NCBI GenBank assembly: GCA_002413785.1
Contig: DHXR01000084.1
Coordinates: forward strand, 1-23,714
From: Mucilaginibacter sp. UBA5151
GTDB lineage: Bacteria; Bacteroidota; Bacteroidia; Sphingobacteriales; Sphingobacteriaceae
DNA: 23,714 bases
Direction of reading: 5' to 3'
The position numbers were made by a program, and so were the translations under genes. Shown here piece after piece: positions 1 to 5,963 of the stretch. The first letter of the stretch is position 1, and the number at the start of each line of letters is the position of its first letter. Under the pieces are notes generated by a model. The model was not told the origin of the DNA and did not search any database. It was given only the letters and a program-made list of their open reading frames with translations.

Positions 1-22
1 TGTGCCACAGCCACCAGGCAAA

Positions 23-161
23 AGAGAGGGTGATCCAGCGTAGCGCAGATCGGGTGAGTAGATTCACCGCCATGCATTGGCGCTAATGCCGCGCGTATAG
101 TTTACTCACCCGGTCATTGCTACGCTCGACCACCCTCTCTACCACAAGTGGTAAAGAGGGT
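23..161. repeat. Nested intergenic inverted repeat (REP-like)
   Basis: Two imperfect 38-base arms, 23-60 and 103-140, face each other across a 42-base spacer; most positions pair, with mismatches in the middle. A second palindrome (132-140 plus 141-145 against 148-152 plus 153-161) shares the right arm. It lies just downstream of the START-domain gene on the minus strand and could fold in its 3' UTR. It encodes nothing visible. The design resembles the dispersed palindromic repeats common in Bacteroidota intergenic regions; family membership is inferred, not tested. Confidence 0.7.
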
Positions 162-245
162 AAAAGGCTATTTTCCTTAACTTAATGACTTGAACCAAGC
201 GTCTATTTATGTGTAACATGACAAACAATATGCCGGCGCATTCCT

Positions 246-890
246 TTAATTTTCAACGAATGCCAGGTAAGTTTTTTTGTAAACAGGTTTTTGCAGCTGC
301 AATTTTATATTCCTGAATATTTTCACAGGCCCGTCGGTCGCAAAGCTATTAACTAACCAGGATGGCAGGGCGCCACCCGGATCTACATGGATGGAATATT
401 CAACTTTTATTTGATCAGGCCCCAAAGGCGTGATCACCCATTTGCCTTTTGAATCATTGACCCTGACAATACCCTCTTTTTTGGGTACAAAGCCTGCTAC
501 TGCGGGACCGTCAATGGTTACTACTTTTGTATCCGGGTTTTGACTAACAGTTAAATGGGCCACAAAATCACGGTTAGCTACCGGCCAGGGTAAATTGACT
601 TCTGAGTAATAATACAACTCCGATGGTGAAACCCTTTTAATCAGGACACACGATTTTACATGATACACCCAATCGGGGGATGTGTTCACATCCATTATCA
701 ATGCAACCAATTGGGAGGCAGTCGCATTAAATTCCCCCTCTGCCTTAATAGCCCTGACATTTGAACCGGGCGCCACGCTGGTGTATATCTTTATCCCCTC
801 CTTATCCGACTTGAGTTTCCAGTCGCTTTGACCAAATAGTGGGCTTAGTTTCAAAACCAGGAGGAGCGCTGTAAGCAATAGTTTATTCAT
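246..890 (-). CDS. Secreted START-domain (lipid-transfer-like) protein
   Basis: This 214-residue protein starts with a signal peptide (residues 1 to about 21, hydrophobic LLLTALLLVLKL core ending in FGQ), so it should be exported to the periplasm or beyond. The remainder reads as one START domain (StAR-related lipid transfer fold): an opening W-x-L-x-x-D-x-x-G-I-x-I-Y block at about 24-36, the D-x-x-x-x-x-x-W segment near 67-74, and the NRDFV block near 105. START domains bind lipids or other hydrophobic ligands in a deep pocket; the ligand here is unknown. The length fits a signal peptide plus a single domain. It is a single gene, with about 600 bases of non-coding DNA upstream and a palindromic repeat downstream. 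No clean promoter box was found. The family call is fairly firm; its cellular role is not known. Confidence 0.75.
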   Translation of the reverse strand: MNKLLLTALLLVLKLSPLFGQSDWKLKSDKEGIKIYTSVAPGSNVRAIKAEGEFNATASQLVALIMDVNTSPDWVYHVKSCVLIKRVSPSELYYYSEVNLPWPVANRDFVAHLTVSQNPDTKVVTIDGPAVAGFVPKKEGIVRVNDSKGKWVITPLGPDQIKVEYSIHVDPGGALPSWLVNSFATDGPVKIFRNIKLQLQKPVYKKTYLAFVEN

Positions 891-1286
891 CTTTTGAAAT
901 GATTTATTGTTTCATTTTGTAAAATCGTTCGGAATTAAAATATGAACAAATAAACAGCACAAAACTGACCCGGCGTTTCATCCGAATGTCACGTTTATTC
1001 AAACGTTTGATTAACAGCTATTTAATTTTTGACCGTTTGGGTATTTTAGTCAGTTTATTGTCATGTAATATTAACCGGGAGGTATAAATGTGTAATCCTT
1101 TTTAAAAAATCACTTGCCGGAGGGTGCAACAACGGTTAAACCTGATTCTTAACGGATAGTGTGAGTGAACATAATTCTTTCCTCAAAATATCCTGATATC
1201 AATAGTGAATTACATTAATAGCATACTGCCCCGCCAGTTGGCGGATTACCGCTTTGTAGAAATAGCATAAAATATATGATTGTGCC

Positions 1287-1328
1287 CCGTCCAGGTGCTA
1301 CCCTTTGCGAAAGGTAGCCCCTGGACGG
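1287..1328. repeat. Strong hairpin upstream of hisS
   Basis: Arms 1287-1302 and 1313-1328 are complementary at 15 of 16 positions around a 10-base loop that can itself pair three more bases. No T-run follows on the plus strand, so it is not a typical intrinsic terminator for that direction. It lies about 160 bases before the hisS start. It may be a dispersed palindrome or an RNA element; nothing decides between these. Confidence 0.65.
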
Positions 1329-1477
1329 CATACGCGTCAACCTAAGGTAAGAAGGCGGCATCGAATTCTTGTTCAAAATTGGCTCTGGCCCTTTTATCAT
1401 AAGAACAATACCTGGCTAAAGCATTTAGATGCTCAGCATCTTTGTGTTAAAATTTATGAATTATTAGTTATACAGGT

Positions 1478-1485
1478 TACCTTTG
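1478..1485 (+). promoter_or_regulatory. Candidate -7 promoter box for hisS
   Basis: TACCTTTG matches the Bacteroidota -7 consensus TAnnTTTG exactly and ends five bases before the hisS ATG. If used, transcription would start at or within a few bases of the start codon. No good TTTG -33 box lies at the usual spacing. A weaker alternative, CATCTTTG, lies at about 1437-1444. Confidence 0.4.
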
Positions 1486-1490
1486 CGCTT

Positions 1491-2885
1491 ATGGCATCCA
1501 TCAAACCATCCGTACCAAAGGGCACCCGCGATTTTTCACCTACCGAAATGGTGAGGCGTAATTTTATATTTGATACTATTAAAAGCGTTTTCCGCAAATA
1601 TGGCTATCAGCAGATTGAGACGCCGACGATGGAAAACTCATCCACATTAATGGGAAAATATGGAGATGAGGGGGATAAACTTATATTTAAGATCTTAAAT
1701 AGCGGCGACTTTTGGAGCGATGCAGAAAGCAGAAAGCAAAAAGATGAAAGCTTTGAATATTCATCGAAAAGGCTTCTTCCAATTATTTCGGAAAAAGCCC
1801 TGCGTTACGACCTCACCGTTCCTTTTGCCCGTTACGTAGTACAACACCAAAACGAGATCACGTTCCCGTTCAAGCGCTTCCAGGTGCAGCCGGTTTGGCG
1901 TGCAGACAGGCCCCAGAAAGGCCGTTACCGCGAGTTTTACCAGTGCGATGCCGATGTGGTTGGTTCCGATTCTTTATTGAATGAGGCTGAGTTTATCATG
2001 ATCTATGACGAGGCGCTAAGCAAGCTTGGGCTGAAAGATTTTACCATAAAAATTAATAATAGAAAAATACTATCAGGCATCGCCGAAATTATAGATAAAG
2101 CTGATAACATCATTGATCTTACCGTTGCCATTGATAAGCTTGATAAAATAGGGCTCGACGGCGTTATAAAAGAGCTGATGGACCGCGGGTTTACCGCTGA
2201 TGATATCGAAAAAATAAAGCCTGTTATTTTACTCGAAGGTTCAAATGCCGAAAAACTGGAAAGCTTACGGCTTGCCCTTATCAATTCAGACACCGGCTTA
2301 AAAGGCTGCGAAGAAATAGAAACCGTATTAAACTATATTGCAAACTGCAAACTGCAAACCGCCAAAGTAGAACTGGACATCACCCTTGCCCGCGGATTAA
2401 ACTATTACACCGGCGCCATCTTCGAGGTAAAAACAAACGAGGTGGCCATGGGCAGCATCGGCGGCGGCGGCAGGTATGATGACCTTACCGGGATGTTCGG
2501 CCTTAAAGGCTTAACCGGCGTGGGAATCTCCTTTGGCGCAGATCGCATTTATGATGTGATGGAAGAGTTGAAGCTTTTCCCGGTAGCAAGCAGCCAGTCC
2601 ACCCGATTGCTTATTTGCTGCTTTGATAAGGAAGGCGAAAAATTTGCCTTGCCCATGTTGCAGGAACTGCGCCGGCAGGACATCAATGCCGAACTTTACC
2701 CGGCCGGGGTCAAACTAAAAAAACAACTCGATTACGCTAACAGTAAAAACATCCCCTATACCATCATCATCGGCAGCGACGAGATCGAAAGCGGCCTGCT
2801 CACCATAAAAAACATGGGAACCGGCGTACAGGAAAAGCGGACTGCTGAACAGATTATCAGTACATTGGTAAACAAGGCAGATTGA
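1491..2885 (+). CDS. hisS: Histidyl-tRNA synthetase
   Basis: This cytoplasmic enzyme charges tRNA-His with histidine using ATP; it is a class II aminoacyl-tRNA synthetase. The 464-residue protein opens with the P-K-G-T-R-D-F block (about residues 8-14). It carries the motif 2 region around W-R-A-D-R-P-Q-K-G-R-Y-R-E-F (about 140-153), the histidine-binding segment L-A-R-G-L-N-Y-Y-T-G (about 300-309), and a glycine-rich motif 3 region (G-S-I-G-G-G-G-R-Y-D then G-V-G-I-S-F-G-A-D-R). The C-terminal anticodon-binding domain fills the last 100 or so residues. I chose the ATG at 1491 because similarity to the family begins right after it. No Shine-Dalgarno site is visible. Residues 78-87 (AESRKQKDES) are coded by an imperfect 7-base tandem repeat and look like a low-complexity loop insertion. 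The gene appears intact and is probably transcribed alone. Confidence 0.97.
   Translation: MASIKPSVPKGTRDFSPTEMVRRNFIFDTIKSVFRKYGYQQIETPTMENSSTLMGKYGDEGDKLIFKILNSGDFWSDAESRKQKDESFEYSSKRLLPIISEKALRYDLTVPFARYVVQHQNEITFPFKRFQVQPVWRADRPQKGRYREFYQCDADVVGSDSLLNEAEFIMIYDEALSKLGLKDFTIKINNRKILSGIAEIIDKADNIIDLTVAIDKLDKIGLDGVIKELMDRGFTADDIEKIKPVILLEGSNAEKLESLRLALINSDTGLKGCEEIETVLNYIANCKLQTAKVELDITLARGLNYYTGAIFEVKTNEVAMGSIGGGGRYDDLTGMFGLKGLTGVGISFGADRIYDVMEELKLFPVASSQSTRLLICCFDKEGEKFALPMLQELRRQDINAELYPAGVKLKKQLDYANSKNIPYTIIIGSDEIESGLLTIKNMGTGVQEKRTAEQIISTLVNKAD
1722..1749 (+). repeat. Imperfect 7-bp tandem repeat inside hisS
   Basis: Four head-to-tail 7-base units: GCAGAAA twice, then GCAAAAA and GATGAAA. 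They encode a charged loop at about residues 78-87 of HisS, between the N-terminal catalytic segment and the LRYDLTVPFARY block. Seven is not a multiple of three, so gain or loss of one unit would shift the frame of an essential gene. The units resemble those in ispG. Confidence 0.75.
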
Positions 2886-3338
2886 TTTTTAAATGATTCC
2901 CTAACCAATGATTTTATTATTGCGATATTTCAATGACTATCCGCCATTTGGTTATTTATTATGTAAATAAAAAGCTTTGTCATTGCGAGTGAGGCACGAA
3001 CGAAGCAATCGCGAACTATACAGGGCGAATATGCATAGCGGTTATGCAATGTTCGCGATTGCCACGCTGCGCTCGCAATGACAATTGTTTTTTATACCAA
3101 AGATTACCATTCCGGCATTAAAATAACCTTCGAATAAGCGCTGAACCAAATAACGGATAGTCATTAAATAACTTAACGTGAGTTCGATGGTAATACTGGA
3201 ATTGGTTTAAAAACTTAGGTAATTCAGAGCCTGGGTTTATTGACATATATAAAATTGGAATAAAGTTGCCCGTATTGTAATATCCATCCAGTATTTTCAT
3301 TAATCCTGTCAATCAACGAAAATCCTGAAAAATCGTAT
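2886..3338. other. Convergent intergenic region with palindromic element
   Basis: The space between the ends of hisS (+) and the barrel gene (-) holds a REP-like inverted repeat at 2977-3084, listed separately. On the minus strand a 64-codon frame (3118-3312) is open but has no recognisable domain, signal or ribosome-binding site, so it is not called. No clear T-tailed terminator was seen for either gene. Confidence 0.55.
2977..3084. repeat. REP-like inverted repeat in convergent gap
   Basis: Outer arms 2977-2989 and 3072-3084 are perfectly complementary over 13 bases, and inner arms 3006-3016 and 3051-3061 over 11. The stretches between them (2990-3005 and 3062-3071) differ in length and do not pair. 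A third small stem lies in the loop. The CATTGCGAG and CAATCGCGAAC blocks are typical of a repeat widely dispersed in Bacteroidota (from memory, not searched). It could act as a two-way transcription stop between hisS and the convergent gene. Confidence 0.75.
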
Positions 3339-4478
3339 TCAGAAAGCTTCACCCAGCGCAACATACAAACCGCTTTGTCTTGATTCACCGGGGCGTTTTT
3401 CGCCAACACCATAGTCCATACGGATGCTCAGGCCTTTTTGCACATCGAAAAAGTAACGAACCCCGCCGCCATAGTTGGGTTTAAGATCAAAAGTGCTAAA
3501 CGCAGAATGAAAAACTTCGCCCGTCCCGGCAAAACCAACTATACCAAATCGCTTGCTGATGCGGTAGCGCAATTCCGTTTGCCCGGCAATCAGGTTACGG
3601 TCGCGGAAACGGCCGTTGTAATAACCGCGCATCATACCATCGCTACCCATGGCGGGCAGTAAATAAAATGGTGATTGTCCGCCAATGAGGCTTTGTTCCT
3701 GTACATCCAGGCCTAAAACCAATTGTTTATCTAAAGAAAAAAAGCCCGAGTATTCAATATTAAAAAAGCCGCCCTGGTAATTATTATTAGCCAAAACGCC
3801 CTGCATTATATTAAGATAGGCCGTAACAATAGTGCCTTTAGTGGTATAAGTATTGTTGTTGCGGGTATCGAAAATTACACTTGGGCCTGCAAAAATACTG
3901 GGACCGCCGTTTTTATCTTCAACAAGCGGGTCGGTGCTGTAAATCCCGGCAGGGTTAGCGGCGCTGAAGGTGTAGTCAAAACCACCGGCAACAAGCCCAA
4001 GTAATAAATCGTCGCCAAGCTTGGTTTCCGCTTCAAGGTTTAGTTTAAAACGGTGCTGGCCTAATTTATCCTCGCCGGCCTGGCGGGTACCATTGCCTGT
4101 CCCATAAAAATTAAACGGAAAATTGAGATAACTTATAGCCCCGTACAAATGAAATTTATTCCCCGGGAACCAGTAAGTGCCGTTTAAGGTAAGATTAGTC
4201 TGGCTTTTTGTTGTTATTGAGGCATAGCCAAATATATTTGAAACGTGTGTGTTGTTTTTGCTGACAGTATCGCTATAAAACGAATAAAGGGCTGTTCCGC
4301 CGACTTCCAAACCCGTTTCAGGCGCAGAGCTGAGTATCGGAACAATTACAAAGCTGCTGTGCTTGCTGCTGTCTTTATTAAAATACATCTTTTTAATAAA
4401 TCGTTTAATAGCCTGCGTTTGAGCCAAAAGGGTCTGGTAGCTGATAAGGAGAATAAAGATGATAAAAAGCCTTTTCAT
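3339..4478 (-). CDS. BamA/TamA-type outer-membrane beta-barrel protein
   Basis: This 379-residue protein has a signal peptide (MKRLFIIFILLISY... ending at LLAQ, about residue 19) and a body rich in alternating aromatic and polar residues, as in outer-membrane beta-barrels. It resembles the Omp85 surface-antigen barrel family. The segment M-R-G-Y-Y-N-G-R-F-R-D-R-N near residue 285 matches the conserved loop-6 (V/L)RG(F/Y) motif of BamA and TamA. The chain ends in phenylalanine, as barrel proteins usually do. It is shorter than BamA and I see no POTRA repeats, so it is probably not the main Bam insertase. Members of this barrel-only group are of unknown function. The start at 4478 is preferred because the signal peptide begins there; 12 more upstream codons are open but look unlike coding sequence. 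A one-mismatch -7 box (TATCTTCG) lies at 4494-4501 on this strand. The gene is divergent from the deoxyhypusine-synthase-like gene. Confidence 0.82.
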   Translation of the reverse strand: MKRLFIIFILLISYQTLLAQTQAIKRFIKKMYFNKDSSKHSSFVIVPILSSAPETGLEVGGTALYSFYSDTVSKNNTHVSNIFGYASITTKSQTNLTLNGTYWFPGNKFHLYGAISYLNFPFNFYGTGNGTRQAGEDKLGQHRFKLNLEAETKLGDDLLLGLVAGGFDYTFSAANPAGIYSTDPLVEDKNGGPSIFAGPSVIFDTRNNNTYTTKGTIVTAYLNIMQGVLANNNYQGGFFNIEYSGFFSLDKQLVLGLDVQEQSLIGGQSPFYLLPAMGSDGMMRGYYNGRFRDRNLIAGQTELRYRISKRFGIVGFAGTGEVFHSAFSTFDLKPNYGGGVRYFFDVQKGLSIRMDYGVGEKRPGESRQSGLYVALGEAF

Positions 4479-4538
4479 AAAACAGAGATAGGGCGAAGAT
4501 AAAGACTTTAGCAATTTAAAAAGCTTAACAAAATGATA

Positions 4539-4571
4539 TTGTCCCTTAATTGGCTAAAATATATACTTTTG
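4539..4571 (+). promoter_or_regulatory. Promoter of the deoxyhypusine-synthase-like gene
   Basis: TACTTTTG at 4564-4571 matches the Bacteroidota TAnnTTTG -7 box exactly, with a TTG at 4539-4541, 22 bases upstream, as a possible -33 element. The predicted start of transcription is about 4576-4580, leaving a leader of roughly 15-20 bases. This also argues against the in-frame ATG at 4550, which lies upstream of the predicted transcript start. Confidence 0.6.
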
Positions 4572-4594
4572 CAGCAAATTTATTGATCAAAAAA

Positions 4595-5581
4595 ATGAGC
4601 ACTACAAAAGGTCCTATATCGCAGTTTATTGAGAAAAATTATCTGCACTTTAACGCGGCAGCATTGGTTGACGCTGCAAAAGGTTATGAAACCCACCTTG
4701 CCGAAGGCGGAAAGATGATGGTTACCCTTGCCGGCGCGATGAGCACCGCCGAATTGGGGATTTCCCTGGCCGAGATGATCCGGCAGGATAAAATTGCCAT
4801 TATTTCATGCACAGGGGCCAACCTCGAAGAAGATATTATGAACCTTGTAGCGCATTCACATTATAAACGCGTACCTCACTACCGCGACCTGAGTCCGCAG
4901 GATGAATGGGACCTGCTCGAAAACCACTATAACAGGGTAACGGATACCTGCATACCCGAGGAAGAAGCTTTCAGGCGCCTGCAAAAACATATTTATAAAA
5001 TTTGGAAAGATGCCGATACAAACGGCGACCGCTTTTTCCCGCATGAGTTTATGTATAAGATATTGCTTAGCGGCGAACTGGAACAATACTACGAAATTGA
5101 CCCAAAAAACTCGTGGATGCTGGCTGCTGCCGAAAAAAATCTGCCGATAGTGGTGCCCGGATGGGAAGATTCTACCATGGGTAACATCTTTGCTTCCTAC
5201 GTGATAAAAGGGCAAATTAAACCCGCTACCATGAAAAGCGGTATTGAATATATGGCCTGGCTTGCCGACTGGTATATAAAAAACTCGGAAGGCAAAGGGA
5301 TCGGGATCGGCTTTTTCCAGATTGGCGGCGGTATAGCCGGGGATTTCCCTATATGTGTGGTGCCTATGCTTTACCAGGATATGGAAATGCCTGAAATACC
5401 TTTCTGGAGCTATTTCTGCCAGATCTCGGATTCAACAACTTCTTATGGCTCTTACTCCGGCGCGGTGCCCAATGAAAAAATCACCTGGGGCAAGCTGGAC
5501 ATCCATACGCCAAAATTTATTGTAGAATCTGACGCTACCATTGTTGCGCCGCTGATTTTTGCGTGGATATTGGGGCAATAG
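4595..5581 (+). CDS. Deoxyhypusine-synthase-family protein (bacterial homologue)
   Basis: This cytoplasmic 328-residue protein belongs to the deoxyhypusine synthase family, NAD-dependent enzymes that move the aminobutyl group of spermidine onto an acceptor. The catalytic-lysine region is present: E-K-I-T-W-G-K-L-D with Lys300, followed by the D-A-T-I-V-A-P-L block. The N-terminal G-A-M-S-T-A-E-L-G segment (about 48-56), S-C-T-G-A-N (about 71-76) and G-G-G-I-A-G-D-F (about 247-254) fit the NAD-binding framework. In eukaryotes and archaea the acceptor is a lysine of eIF5A/aIF5A, but bacteria lack that protein. The bacterial homologues must therefore use something else; a free polyamine, as in homospermidine synthase, or agmatine are reasonable candidates. 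No polyamine gene lies nearby. It is slightly shorter than the eukaryotic enzyme (about 369 residues). The start at 4595 follows the promoter just upstream. Confidence 0.88.
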   Translation: MSTTKGPISQFIEKNYLHFNAAALVDAAKGYETHLAEGGKMMVTLAGAMSTAELGISLAEMIRQDKIAIISCTGANLEEDIMNLVAHSHYKRVPHYRDLSPQDEWDLLENHYNRVTDTCIPEEEAFRRLQKHIYKIWKDADTNGDRFFPHEFMYKILLSGELEQYYEIDPKNSWMLAAAEKNLPIVVPGWEDSTMGNIFASYVIKGQIKPATMKSGIEYMAWLADWYIKNSEGKGIGIGFFQIGGGIAGDFPICVVPMLYQDMEMPEIPFWSYFCQISDSTTSYGSYSGAVPNEKITWGKLDIHTPKFIVESDATIVAPLIFAWILGQ

Positions 5582-5678
5582 TTTTTCAGTTCCGGATATA
5601 GCTTTATTGTTTTGAAACAGAATTTCAGGATTAAATCTATAATAAAATTTTAACACAGAGAGCGCAAAGGGGCGTAAT

Positions 5679-5869
5679 TCAAAATGTCGCAAATCACGAA
5701 ATGTTCCGATGGAACATAAAGCGTCTATTTTTCAACTTCTACCAACCAGACATCCCTATGGGATGTTTTTATCGCATGAACATCCCATAGGGATGTCTGG
5801 TTGGTAGAAAAACGAAGGCGGTCAAAAGCGTTCCATCGGAACGCATGGTGAGAAAACGCGACATTTTGA
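5679..5869. repeat. Large triple-nested palindrome between convergent genes
   Basis: Three pairs of perfectly complementary arms are nested around one centre: 5679-5690 with 5858-5869 (12 bases), 5703-5715 with 5830-5842 (13 bases), and 5737-5767 with 5779-5809 (31 bases, 11-base loop). The middle arms and part of the central arms are also small hairpins on their own (GTTCC-GAT-GGAAC and CATCCC-TAT-GGGATG), so each strand has alternative folds. It lies between the ends of two convergent genes and codes for nothing visible. It could be a REPIN-like mobile repeat that now serves as a two-way terminator. Confidence 0.85.
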
Positions 5870-5963
5870 TTTGCACCCCTCAGCACTCTTTATGCGCTCT
5901 GGTGTTAAAAATTATTTCTCAACGGGTAAAAATTTGCGGACCCATGCTACCCGTTACCGGACG

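Larger units (their letters stand above)
891..1490. other. 600-bp intergenic region between divergent genes
   Basis: This gap separates the minus-strand START gene from plus-strand hisS. It is AT-rich from 891 to about 1220 and holds no convincing ORF. From 1287 to 1328 there is a strong hairpin (listed separately), and a probable hisS promoter lies at the right edge. An open frame runs from 1305 into hisS, but the first 62 codons have none of the family's sequence and cross the hairpin, so I treat them as untranslated. Confidence 0.6.

Noticed and set aside
1305..1490. 62-codon N-terminal extension of hisS
   Set aside because: The extension crosses a strong hairpin and a promoter box and has no HisRS-like sequence; the family similarity starts right after the ATG at 1491.
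3118..3312. 64-codon minus-strand ORF
   Set aside because: No domain, signal or ribosome-binding site, and it lies in a repeat-bearing convergent gap.
3339..4478. Full-length BamA
   Set aside because: The protein is only 379 residues and shows no POTRA domains, so it is kept as a barrel-only relative.
4550..4594. 15-codon upstream extension of the deoxyhypusine-synthase-like gene
   Set aside because: It begins upstream of the predicted transcript start set by the exact -7 box at 4564-4571.
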